Below, piece after piece: positions 52,047 to 60,477 of a stretch of 64,000 nt of DNA. Position 1 is the first letter of the stretch; each line of letters begins with the position of its first letter. The DNA lies in contig NZ_JAGRPV010000001.1 of assembly GCF_030014955.1 (NCBI RefSeq), positions 8,395,501 through 8,459,500 on the forward strand. The letters are read 5' to 3'. The position numbers were made by a program, and so were the translations under genes. The stretch is from Cohnella hashimotonis (lineage in GTDB: Bacteria; Bacillota; Bacilli; Paenibacillales; Paenibacillaceae). Below the pieces are notes generated by a model. It searched no databases, was not told where the DNA came from, and saw nothing but the letters and a program-made list of their open reading frames with translations.

Positions 52047-52925
52047 TTACCCCGGGTGCCGAAACTGGGCTCTATAGCTTCGCGGCGTCATGCGCGTAAA
52101 GGCCTTGAACACCTTTTCGAAATGCGAAAAATTGTCGAAGCCGGCTTCTTCCGATACTTCGGTAATTCGCGCTTCCGACTCCCGGAGCAGCCGCTGCGCC
52201 TCCTTGACCCGCGTGATCCCGACGTACTCGGCGATGCCGAAGCCGGTGCATCTCTTGAAGGTGCGGCTCAGGTAGCTGGGACTCAAGTAGAAGCGGCCGC
52301 TCAGCTTGTCCAGCGTGATCGGCTCGCGAAAATTCGCGGCGATATAACGCGCGACCTCGGTCATTTTGGCTGCCGTGGGCGACGGCGTCTCGTCGGCGGC
52401 TTCCGCCTCCGCGCCGAGCGCGTGCCGGGCCGCGAACAGCAGCAGCTCCGCGGCCGCATGCCGGATCGGAAGCTCGAAGCCGGTCGGGCGCTCCTGGATC
52501 TCGCGCAGCATGCCGTACAGCAGCTGCTCGAACCGCAGGCGCTCCGGGGCGCCGAGCCGCAGCAGGCGGCGGGCGCCAAGGAACGGCGAGCGCAGCAGAT
52601 CCGCTTCCGCTTCGCGGAATTGCGCGAAGTACCGTTCGTCATAATAGAGGACAACGCGCTCGTGGTTAGGCACGCCGGTATCGCTCGTCTTGTGCACCTC
52701 GTCGCCGGGGACGATGACAAGATCCCCGGGCTGAACCTGATACGCGCGGTCTTTGATGAAGTAGAACCGTTCGCCGCCGAGCAGGTAGTAAAGCTCGTGC
52801 TGTCCGTGCATATGGTCGGAGACCATCGAATAGTGGCCTTTTCTCCGATTGTATTCTACGTAAAAAGGATCGCGAGAGTCTCCGTATCGAAGCGTGCTGC
52901 TCAAGTTCAAGCCAATCGCCTCCAT
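52047..52925 (-). CDS. AraC regulator with cupin sensor (first of two)
   Basis: A 292-residue regulator. An N-terminal cupin/AraC-binding domain (about 25-165: HGQHELYYLLGGERFYFI, YQVQPGDLVIVPGDEVH) is followed by two helix-turn-helix motifs (ITLDKLSGRFYLSPSYLSRTF and ITEVSEEAGFDNFSHFEKVF). It is divergent from the Gfo/Idh/MocA gene across a 114-bp region that contains the bipartite site shared with the uxaC promoter. It closely resembles the AraC protein at 54438-55301, so the two may bind the same sites. Confidence 0.9.
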   Translation of the reverse strand: MEAIGLNLSSTLRYGDSRDPFYVEYNRRKGHYSMVSDHMHGQHELYYLLGGERFYFIKDRAYQVQPGDLVIVPGDEVHKTSDTGVPNHERVVLYYDERYFAQFREAEADLLRSPFLGARRLLRLGAPERLRFEQLLYGMLREIQERPTGFELPIRHAAAELLLFAARHALGAEAEAADETPSPTAAKMTEVARYIAANFREPITLDKLSGRFYLSPSYLSRTFKRCTGFGIAEYVGITRVKEAQRLLRESEARITEVSEEAGFDNFSHFEKVFKAFTRMTPRSYRAQFRHPG

Positions 52926-52962
52926 GAGGACAAAAAATGCGGGTTTTCAAAAATAATAACAT

Positions 52963-52996
52963 AAATTGCGGAGCGAATAAGCAAATTTTGCGGTAC
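52963..52996 (+). promoter_or_regulatory. bipartite AraC-type site upstream of the Gfo/Idh/MocA gene
   Basis: AAATTGCGGAG (52963-52973) and TTTTGCGGTAC (52986-52996) form a direct repeat of a TTGCGG core with 23-bp phase. The same two elements, with the same 12-bp spacing, occur at 55384-55417 upstream of uxaC. A TACATT (-10-like) overlaps the right end. Confidence 0.65.
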
Positions 52997-53039
52997 ATTT
53001 TCCTCATAAGAACCTTAACGACGAGGAGAGATGGCAAAG

Positions 53040-54329
53040 ATGGCAAAAAAGACATACGTACAGGTAGGCGCAGGAGGGAGAGCGGAGTTTTTTTACTCGG
53101 CGATCGCCACTTTTTATCGCGAGACGAGCGAGCTGCTCGCCTTTTGCGACATCAACCAGACCCGCATGGATTACGCGAACAAGCTGCTGACGGAAAAGTA
53201 CGACTATCCGGCGGTGCGCACCTATAAGAGCAATGAATTCGACCGGATGATCGAGACCGAAAAGCCCGATGCCGTCATCGTCACGAGCGTCGACCGGACG
53301 CACCATACGTACATTATCCGCGCGCTCGAGCTCGGCTGCGACGTCATCACCGAGAAGCCGATGACGGTCGACGAGGAGAAGTGCCAGGAAATTCTCGACG
53401 CGGTCGAACGGACGGGACGGAGCGTGCGCGTGACGTTCAACTACCGCTATGCCCCCCACCACACGAAGGCGCGCGAGCTGATCGCGAGCGGCGTCATCGG
53501 CGACGTGACGTCGATCCACTTCGAATGGCTGCTGAACACGCAGCACGGCGCGGATTACTTCCGCCGCTGGCACAGGGACAAGCGCAACAGCGGCGGCCTG
53601 CTCGTGCACAAGTCGACGCACCACTTCGACCTGGTGAACTTCTGGATCGGCTCGCAGCCGGACACCGTGTTCGCGATGGGCGACCTGCTCTTCTACGGCC
53701 GCGAAAATGCGGAGAAGCGCGGCGTCACCAAGTTCTACGAACGCGCGACGGGCAATCCCAACGCCGCGGGCGATCCGTTCGCCCTGCCGCTCGACGACAA
53801 TCCGCATCTGAAGGCGATGTATCTCGACGCCGAGGCCGAGGACGGCTATCGGCGCGACCAGAGCGTATTCGGCGACGGCATCTCGATCGAAGACACGATG
53901 AGCGTGCTCGTAAAGTACAAGAACAAAGCGCAGCTTACTTACTCGCTGAACGCCTACCTGCCTTGGGAGGGCTATCAGATCGCGTTTAACGGCACGAAGG
54001 GCCGCATCGAGATGAAAATCGTCGAGCAGTCGTACGTCAATTCGGGCGGCGACAAGGCGCTCGAGGGCGCGGTGCAAGGCGTCACGATTCTCGTGTTCCC
54101 GATGTTCGGCGAGCCGTACAAGGCCGAATTCGAGATGGGCGAGGGTGGACACGGGGGCGGCGATCCGGTGCTGCTGAATGACATCTTCGGCGTCCCGGTG
54201 GAGGACGAGTACCATCGCGCGGCAAACCACGTCGACGGCGCGCGCTCTATTTTGACGGGCATAGCGGCGAACAAGTCGATTCGCACCGGCCAGGCGGTCA
54301 AGGTCGACGAGCTCGTGAAATTTTATTAA
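53040..54329 (+). CDS. Gfo/Idh/MocA family oxidoreductase
   Basis: A 429-residue NAD(P)-dependent sugar dehydrogenase. I prefer ATG 53040 because the alternative at 53031 lies only two bases from GAGGAG. An N-terminal Rossmann domain (YVQVGAGGRAEFFYSAI, residues 5-21) carries the EKPMTVDEE motif, followed by the alpha/beta catalytic domain with GGLLVHKSTHHFDLVNFW. Such enzymes oxidise or epimerise sugars, uronates and inositols. It is divergent from an AraC gene and near the uxa operon, with a shared promoter motif, so a role in uronate or related sugar breakdown is likely. Confidence 0.9.
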   Translation: MAKKTYVQVGAGGRAEFFYSAIATFYRETSELLAFCDINQTRMDYANKLLTEKYDYPAVRTYKSNEFDRMIETEKPDAVIVTSVDRTHHTYIIRALELGCDVITEKPMTVDEEKCQEILDAVERTGRSVRVTFNYRYAPHHTKARELIASGVIGDVTSIHFEWLLNTQHGADYFRRWHRDKRNSGGLLVHKSTHHFDLVNFWIGSQPDTVFAMGDLLFYGRENAEKRGVTKFYERATGNPNAAGDPFALPLDDNPHLKAMYLDAEAEDGYRRDQSVFGDGISIEDTMSVLVKYKNKAQLTYSLNAYLPWEGYQIAFNGTKGRIEMKIVEQSYVNSGGDKALEGAVQGVTILVFPMFGEPYKAEFEMGEGGHGGGDPVLLNDIFGVPVEDEYHRAANHVDGARSILTGIAANKSIRTGQAVKVDELVKFY

Positions 54330-54437
54330 AAAAGACTGGGTCGCAGACAGGCGCCTCTCCGGACGGACGGGGAGGCGCCTTCGCAGTTTGGCGGGACATC
54401 GGGACGAAGCCCGAGCTATGTTGGCTGGTTTAGCGTT

Positions 54438-55301
54438 TTAGCCGCGCGGCCGATCGTGCAGCTTGCGGTACTGCATCGGCGTCAGCTTGGCCGTCTTTTT
54501 GAACGTGCGCTCGAAATGCGTGACGCTCTCGAAGCCGCAGGCAGCCGCGACGTCGATGATCTTGCGGTTCGTCTCGCGCAGGAGCGCCTGCGCCTCCCGG
54601 ACGCGCACAAGGTTCAGATAGCCGACCAGCGTAAAGCCCGTCACCGCCTTGAAGGTCCGGCTGAGATGGGAGGGGCTCATGTAAAAGCGTGTGGCCAGGA
54701 CCGGCAGCGTCACGTGGTCCGCATAGCGCGCGTTCAAATGCCTGACGACGTCCGCGATCTTGCTGTGGAGCGGATGTGCCTCGGCCTGCCCTTCCTCGCC
54801 GTCCGGATCCGGGAGCCGGGAAGCCAGCAGCAGTAGCTCCGCGAGGAGCAGGCGCAGCCCGGTCTCGAAGCCCGGCTCGCGGCCTGCAATCTCGGCGCCC
54901 ATCCGGTTCAGCAGGGCGAGCACGCCGGCCTGCTCGTAGGACGACAGGCGGAAGACGCGCGAGCCGCCGCGGAACACGCGGAACAGCTCGTCGTAATAGG
55001 GCACTCGCTCCATACCCAGGAAGGCGTCGCTGAAGTTGATGACGACGCGCTCGTGCGCGTGCGAGTCCTTCATCGAAGATTTGTGCACCTGCTGCTTGTC
55101 GATGAATACGAGCGAGCCGGCGGCGATATGGTGTGTCTCTTCTTTAATGAAATAAAGCCGCTCGCCCGAAACGAGGTAATAAATTTCATACGTGCGGTGG
55201 TAGTGATTGGTCCGCTCGAAGGGCCGGGTGCGGCGTATGCGGTGGTAGTAAAAGTCCGCTTCTTCGTCGCCGTAGGTCAAAGCGTCCGTCTCGTCGTACA
55301 T
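54438..55301 (-). CDS. AraC regulator with cupin sensor (second of two)
   Basis: A 287-residue regulator, start at 55301 (MYDETDALTYGDEE) eight bases after AAAGGAG. The N-terminal cupin-like domain (YHRTYEIYYLVSGERLYFI, THHIAAGSLVFIDKQQVHK) is followed by the AraC DNA-binding domain (VTLPVLATRFYMSPSHLSRTF; IIDVAAACGFESVTHFERTF). It is divergent from uxaC, so it very likely controls the hexuronate operon in response to a uronate or pathway intermediate. Confidence 0.9.
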   Translation of the reverse strand: MYDETDALTYGDEEADFYYHRIRRTRPFERTNHYHRTYEIYYLVSGERLYFIKEETHHIAAGSLVFIDKQQVHKSSMKDSHAHERVVINFSDAFLGMERVPYYDELFRVFRGGSRVFRLSSYEQAGVLALLNRMGAEIAGREPGFETGLRLLLAELLLLASRLPDPDGEEGQAEAHPLHSKIADVVRHLNARYADHVTLPVLATRFYMSPSHLSRTFKAVTGFTLVGYLNLVRVREAQALLRETNRKIIDVAAACGFESVTHFERTFKKTAKLTPMQYRKLHDRPRG

Positions 55302-55369
55302 CCTCGCCGCTCCTTTCAGCGCCAACCTGAGTTCGATCGTCGTTTTCCGAACAAAATAAGTTGATTTTT

Positions 55370-55417
55370 TATAATATAAGCAAAAATCGCGGAGACTTCC
55401 AACCTTTTTTGCGATAC
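55370..55417 (+). promoter_or_regulatory. uxaC control region: TATAAT and shared AraC-type bipartite site
   Basis: A perfect TATAAT lies at 55370-55375; its orientation is ambiguous. AAATCGCGGAG (55384-55394) and TTTTGCGATAC (55407-55417) reproduce the pair found upstream of the Gfo/Idh/MocA gene with identical spacing. uxaC starts 50 bp downstream. Confidence 0.65.
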
Positions 55418-55467
55418 TCTGTGAACAGAAAGCGATTGCATATTACGATGTGGAGGTTGAATAACCT

Positions 55468-56922
55468 GTGAGAGCGTTCATGGACGACCGCTTCCTGCTG
55501 AATAATGATACGGCCGCGATGCTTTACGAGCAGTTCGCGGCGCCGATGCCGATCATCGACTACCATTGCCATCTCGATCCGAAGGCGATCTACGAAAATA
55601 AACCGTTCGCGAACCTGACCGAGGTATGGCTGTACGGGGACCATTACAAGTGGCGGGCGATGCGCGCGAACGGCGTCCCGGAGCAGTATGTCACGGGCGG
55701 CGAAGGCGTCTCCGACTACGACCGGTTTCTGGCTTATGCGAAAACCGTGCCGATGGCGATCGGCAATCCGCTGTATCACTGGTCGCATCTCGAGCTGCGC
55801 CGGCTGTTCGGCATCGACGAGCTGATCAACGAAAAGAACGCGCCCGTCATTTGGGAAAAAGCGAACGCCAAGATCAACGGCGGCGGCTTCACGCCGCAGG
55901 ATCTCGTGCGCGGCTCGAACGTGCGCGTCGTCTGCACGACCGACGATCCGGCGGACGCGCTCGAATACCACCGCAAGCTGATCGAAGAGGACCGCCACGG
56001 CTTTCAGGTGCGCCCGTCGTTCCGTCCGGACAAGGCGCTCGAAATTAACCGGGCGACGTTCCTCCCTTGGCTGGCGCGCCTTCGCGAGGCTTGCGGCTAC
56101 GAGCTGTCCGACTACGGCCTGCTCTTGAAGGCGCTGGGAGAGCGCGTGCAATTTTTCCACGACACCGGCTGTCTGCTGTCGGACCATGCGATCGATACCG
56201 TCATGCATGCGGACGCGACGCAGGAGCAAGCCGCCGCGATCTATGCGAAGGCGATGCGCGGCGAAGCCGTGTCCCTTCACGAAGAGGCGCAGTACAAGAC
56301 GTGCACGCTGCTGTTCCTGGGGCGCCAATACGCCGAACGCGGCTGGACGATGCAGCTGCACATTCACGCGCACCGCAACAACAATACGGCGATGTTCGAG
56401 CGCCTCGGCCCGGACACCGGCTTCGACTCGATCAACGCGGGCGCGCTCGCGGGTCCGCTCGTCAAGCTGCTCGACGGGATCGAGAAGCTGGGCGGCTTGC
56501 CGCGCACGATCCTGTATTCGCTGAACGCCGGAGACAACGACGTGCTGGCCTCGATCATCGGCAGCTTCCAGGGGGACGGCATTCCGGGCAAAATCCAGCT
56601 CGGCTCCGCCTGGTGGTTCAACGACACGATCGACGGCATGCTCGCGCAGCTGAAATCGCTCGCGAACATGGGGCTGCTGAGCCGGTTCGTCGGCATGCTG
56701 ACGGATTCCCGCAGCTTCCTGTCGTATCCGCGGCATGAGTATTTCCGCCGCATTCTGTGCAATCTGCTCGGCGACTGGGTCGAGTCGGGCCTCGTCCCCG
56801 CCGATACGGAGCTGCTCGGCGAGATCGTCGAGGGCGTCTGCTATCGCAACGCGGAAGCCTACTTCCGCTTCGGCGCCGACTCCGCCCGCATCGAGATCGC
56901 GCGGACGGCGAGCGGCGTATGA
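55468..56922 (+). CDS. uxaC: glucuronate/galacturonate isomerase
   Basis: A 484-residue uronate isomerase, converting D-glucuronate to fructuronate and D-galacturonate to tagaturonate. The amidohydrolase-fold metal motif H-x-H occurs in IDYHCHLDPKAI (residues 27-38), and the family's conserved HLHIHAHRNNN-type segment appears as MQLHIHAHRNNN. The length is close to the usual 470. The start is GTG 55468 with GGAGG 11 bases upstream; ATG 55480 is the alternative. Its stop overlaps the start of the reductase gene (ATGA), the first link in a three-gene coupled operon. Confidence 0.95.
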   Translation: MRAFMDDRFLLNNDTAAMLYEQFAAPMPIIDYHCHLDPKAIYENKPFANLTEVWLYGDHYKWRAMRANGVPEQYVTGGEGVSDYDRFLAYAKTVPMAIGNPLYHWSHLELRRLFGIDELINEKNAPVIWEKANAKINGGGFTPQDLVRGSNVRVVCTTDDPADALEYHRKLIEEDRHGFQVRPSFRPDKALEINRATFLPWLARLREACGYELSDYGLLLKALGERVQFFHDTGCLLSDHAIDTVMHADATQEQAAAIYAKAMRGEAVSLHEEAQYKTCTLLFLGRQYAERGWTMQLHIHAHRNNNTAMFERLGPDTGFDSINAGALAGPLVKLLDGIEKLGGLPRTILYSLNAGDNDVLASIIGSFQGDGIPGKIQLGSAWWFNDTIDGMLAQLKSLANMGLLSRFVGMLTDSRSFLSYPRHEYFRRILCNLLGDWVESGLVPADTELLGEIVEGVCYRNAEAYFRFGADSARIEIARTASGV

Positions 56923-58475
56923 GCGGGGGGGCGGGCGCGGAGCGCGCAAACCAAGCGAACGTAGCGGCTCCTGAGGACGTGGAGGCGCTGCCCCGGCTGA
57001 GCCGGGCGACGCTGGACGGAGAAGCGGCGGTGCGTTACGACCGGATGAAGGCGTATCCGGTCAAGGTGCTGCAAATCGGAGAAGGTAACTTCCTGCGGGG
57101 GTTCGCGGACTGGATGATCGACCGGTGCAACCGGCAGGGGCTATTCGAAGGCGGCGTGGCCGTCTGCCAGCCCCGTCCTTCGGGCGCGGCCAAGCTGGCC
57201 GAGCTGCGGGAGCAGGACGGCTTGTATTATCAGTGGATTCGCGGTCTGCGGGACGGTCGTCCGGTCGACGAGCTGGACCTGGTATCGGTGTTCGCGCTGA
57301 CGGTCGATCCGTACGCGCAGTGGGACCGCTTCCTGGCGCTTGGGGAAGAGCCGGCGCTCGAGATCGTCGTCTCCAACACGACGGAGGCGGGCTTGGTCTA
57401 TCAAGCTTCCGAATGGCAGCCGGACCGGCCGATCCTGTCGTATCCGGGCAAGCTGACGGCGCTGCTGCACAGGCGGTTCGAGACGTTCGTCGGCGATCCC
57501 GCGAAGGGCTTGCTGCTGCTGCCGTGCGAGCTGGTCGAGCACAACGGCGACAAGCTGCGGGACATCGTGCTGCGTCATGCGGAGGACTGGGGACTGCCGG
57601 AGGCGTTCAAGGCCTGGATCCGCGAGCACAACCGGTTCCTCAACAATCTCGTCGACCGGATCGTGACCGGCTATCCGGCCGAGGAGGCCGAGCGCGTCTT
57701 CGCGGCGCATGGCGCCAAGGACCGGCTTCTGAATGCGGCCGAGCCGTATCATCTGTGGGCGATCGAGGGCGAGGCCGCGCTGGACGAGAGGCTGCCGCTG
57801 GCGCGCGCGGGGCTGAACGTGCTGTGGACGGACGACCTGCGGCCGTACCAGCTGCGCAAGGTGCGCATCCTGAACGGCGCGCACACGCTGATGGCGAGCG
57901 TCGGACTGCTGAATGGGCTGGAGACGGTCGGCGAGGCTGTGGGTCACCCCGTCTACGGCGAGCTGATCCGCGACGCGATCCTCGGCGAGATCGTGCCGTC
58001 GCTGCCGCTGCCGGAGGACGAGATGCGCAGCTACGCAAGCGAGGTGCTGGAGCGCTTTGCGAACCCGCATGTCCGGCACAAGCTGGCCGACATCGCGATG
58101 AACAGCCTGTCCAAGTTCAAGGTGCGGCTGCTGCCGACGCTTGAAGCGTACGCCGAGCGGACCGGCGGGCTGCCGCCGCGAATCGTAGAGGCGTTCGCCT
58201 CGCTGCTGCGGCTGTACCGCGCGCGGGAGACGGGGGACGGCGGGTTCGCGGGCAGCCGTCTGAACGGCGAGCCCGTTGCGTTGCGCGACGATGCGGCTAC
58301 GCTGACGGAGCTGGCCGGGCTGTGGGCGCGGCTGGACCGGGGAGCGCTGACGCTGGAAGATCTCGTCGCGGACATCCTTGGCCGGCACGGCTGGTGGGGG
58401 CGGGACCTGGGCGAGATCGAAGGGCTGCGCGCGGCGCTTACCGTCGCGCTGACGAAAATGGAGGCGAGCACATGA
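56919..58475 (+). CDS. uxaB: tagaturonate reductase
   Basis: A 518-residue NAD-dependent reductase of the long-chain mannitol dehydrogenase family, converting tagaturonate to altronate. The Rossmann start VLQIGEGNFLRGFADWMID (after an unusual 45-residue N-terminal lead-in) and the catalytic KVRILNGAHT (Lys, Asn, His) are intact. UxaB is preferred to fructuronate reductase UxuB because it precedes uxaA. The ATG overlaps the uxaC stop, and its own stop overlaps the uxaA start, so the three are translationally coupled. Confidence 0.9.
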   Translation: MSGGAGAERANQANVAAPEDVEALPRLSRATLDGEAAVRYDRMKAYPVKVLQIGEGNFLRGFADWMIDRCNRQGLFEGGVAVCQPRPSGAAKLAELREQDGLYYQWIRGLRDGRPVDELDLVSVFALTVDPYAQWDRFLALGEEPALEIVVSNTTEAGLVYQASEWQPDRPILSYPGKLTALLHRRFETFVGDPAKGLLLLPCELVEHNGDKLRDIVLRHAEDWGLPEAFKAWIREHNRFLNNLVDRIVTGYPAEEAERVFAAHGAKDRLLNAAEPYHLWAIEGEAALDERLPLARAGLNVLWTDDLRPYQLRKVRILNGAHTLMASVGLLNGLETVGEAVGHPVYGELIRDAILGEIVPSLPLPEDEMRSYASEVLERFANPHVRHKLADIAMNSLSKFKVRLLPTLEAYAERTGGLPPRIVEAFASLLRLYRARETGDGGFAGSRLNGEPVALRDDAATLTELAGLWARLDRGALTLEDLVADILGRHGWWGRDLGEIEGLRAALTVALTKMEAST

Positions 58476-60142
58476 TGAGCGAGAGGGATAAGGGGCAGCC
58501 GACGACGGCCGGAATGGATGCCACGGCGGCAGCCGGATCGGTTGTCGACGGCGCCATAGCAGCCGGCACGGCGGTTGTCGGATCCGCGGAAGCGGCGGTT
58601 GCGGCTGCCGCTGCAAGCGACACCGTTGTGCTGAATCCGCGCGACCAGGTGGCCATCGCACTGCGAGACATTCGCGCCGGCGAGACCGTTGACTGGTCGG
58701 ACGGTGCGGGCGGCGAAGGCGCTGTGCGGGCGCTGCGGGACATACCGCGCGGGCACAAGCTGCTGATCAGGCCGGTCGCGGCCGGACAGCACGTGAACAA
58801 GTTCGGCTATTCGATCGGCATCGCGAAGGAAGACATCGCGGTCGGCGACTGGGTGCATACACACAATCTCAAGACTGGTCTCGGGGCGGTGCTGGATTAT
58901 ACGTATCGGCCGAAATCCGCTGCATCCGGCACAGCGGCGGCATCGACGACGTCTTTTCCCAGCGGACAGTCGACCTTCAAAGGCTACGTACGCGACGACG
59001 GCGAGGTCGGCATCCGCAACGAGATCTGGATCGTGAACACGGTCGGCTGCATTAACAAGACATGCGAGACGCTCGCGCGCCTGGCGTCGCGACAATATGA
59101 GGGCCGCGGCATCGACGGCGTGTTCCACTTTCCGCATCCGTACGGCTGCTCCCAGCTCGGCGACGACCTGACCGCCACGCAGAAGCTGCTGGCCGCGCTC
59201 GTGCGGCACGGCAACGCGGCCGGCGTGCTCGTCGTCGGTCTCGGCTGCGAGAACAATCAGGTCGACGCGTTCAAGAAAGTCATCGGCGACTACAATCCCG
59301 AGCGCGTGAAGTTCATGAAGTCGCAGGAGGTCGAAGACGAGCTCGAAGAGGGGCTGTCGCTGATCGGCGAGCTGGTCGATTATGCGGAGCGCTTCGTTCG
59401 GACGGACGTGCCGTTGTCGAAGCTGCGCATCGGACTTAAATGCGGCGGCTCCGACGGCTTCTCCGGCATCACCGCGAATCCGCTCGTCGGCCGCGTAGCC
59501 GACGCGATCACGTCGGTCGGCGGCACGGCGCTGCTGACCGAGGTGCCGGAAATGTTCGGCGCGGAGACGATTCTCATGGAGCGGGCCGCCGACGAGGCGG
59601 TGTTCGGGGACATCGTGAAGCTGGTCAACGACTTCAAGGACTATTTTATCCGCCACGGCCAGGAGATCTACGAGAATCCGTCCCCGGGCAACAAGGACGG
59701 CGGCATCACGACGCTGGAGGAAAAGTCGCTCGGCTGTACGCAAAAGGGCGGCCACGCGACGGTCACCGACGTGCTCGCGTACGGCGACCCTTCGCGCAGG
59801 CCGGGACTCAATCTCGTGCAGGCGCCGGGCAACGATCTCGTCTCTGTCACCGCCCTGTCCGCTGCGGGCGCGCATGTCGTGCTGTTCACGACCGGTCGCG
59901 GCACGCCGTTCGGCGGTCCGGTGCCGACCGTGAAGATCGCCACCAACTCCCAACTCGCGGACCGCAAAAAGAATTGGATCGACTTCAACGCGGGGCGTCT
60001 GATCGAAGGCATGAGCATGGACGCGCTGCGGGACGAACTGCTCGCCCAGATCGTGGACCTGGCTTCCGGCGAGAAACAGACGAACAACGAGCGCAACGGG
60101 TTTCGCGAGATCGCCATTTTCAAGGATGGGGTCATCCTGTAA
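58472..60142 (+). CDS. uxaA: altronate dehydratase
   Basis: A 556-residue enzyme converting altronate to 2-keto-3-deoxygluconate. After an Ala-rich extension of about 50 residues not usual for the family comes the SAF domain (NPRDQVAIALRDIRAGE), then the UxaA core: GYVRDDGEVGIRNEIWIVN, HPYGCSQLGDD, GLGCENNQ and LKCGGSDGFSGITANP, including the metal-binding cysteines. Two start codons in tandem (58472, 58475) overlap the uxaB stop. KDG kinase and aldolase genes that would complete the pathway are not in the window. Confidence 0.94.
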   Translation: MMSERDKGQPTTAGMDATAAAGSVVDGAIAAGTAVVGSAEAAVAAAAASDTVVLNPRDQVAIALRDIRAGETVDWSDGAGGEGAVRALRDIPRGHKLLIRPVAAGQHVNKFGYSIGIAKEDIAVGDWVHTHNLKTGLGAVLDYTYRPKSAASGTAAASTTSFPSGQSTFKGYVRDDGEVGIRNEIWIVNTVGCINKTCETLARLASRQYEGRGIDGVFHFPHPYGCSQLGDDLTATQKLLAALVRHGNAAGVLVVGLGCENNQVDAFKKVIGDYNPERVKFMKSQEVEDELEEGLSLIGELVDYAERFVRTDVPLSKLRIGLKCGGSDGFSGITANPLVGRVADAITSVGGTALLTEVPEMFGAETILMERAADEAVFGDIVKLVNDFKDYFIRHGQEIYENPSPGNKDGGITTLEEKSLGCTQKGGHATVTDVLAYGDPSRRPGLNLVQAPGNDLVSVTALSAAGAHVVLFTTGRGTPFGGPVPTVKIATNSQLADRKKNWIDFNAGRLIEGMSMDALRDELLAQIVDLASGEKQTNNERNGFREIAIFKDGVIL

Positions 60143-60477
60143 TATAGCGCCTTTTACGCTTACGCCGGTCGGACCATGGATTTGCTATTGTCCCCATAAC
60201 GAGCATGCTCCCGATATTCCGGAATCAACATCCGCTATTCGAGATGAAGCACATAGACGAGGAGCGCCCTTCGGTCATTTTGATGACGCCGGGGCGCTTC
60301 TTTTTTCTTCCTGCCCGCCTTTGTACAGTAAAGTTAAATATGGACAGTCCGGAAGGCAACAAAATGGATATTTTACAGTAGGCGCGCCCTGCCCAAGACT
60401 CCATACTGGTCGATGAACGCACTCAAAACGCAGGTGGCCGGCACGACCGGCATGCAGGCTTGGAAGGGGAAAACAAC
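60143..60477. other. 335-bp gap between uxaA and the GH3 gene
   Basis: No gene is seen. The gap holds the terminator at 60262-60309 and, further on, ACAGTAAAG (60326) and TTTACAGTA (60372), a possible repeated element near the promoter of the GH3 gene. No confident -10/-35 pair was found. Confidence 0.5.
60262..60309 (+). terminator. terminator of the uxaCBA operon
   Basis: AGCGCCC and GGGCGCT form a stem, with an inner CGGTCA/TGACGCCG extension, followed by TCTTTTTTC. Confidence 0.75.

Noticed and set aside
54346..54385. Terminator after the Gfo/Idh/MocA gene
   Set aside because: A good AGGCGCCTC/GAGGCGCCT hairpin exists but the following bases (TCGCAGTTTG) give no convincing T-run; left as uncertain.
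58031..59953. 640-codon minus-strand frame across uxaB/uxaA
   Set aside because: No recognisable domain; the plus strand encodes two well-conserved enzymes.
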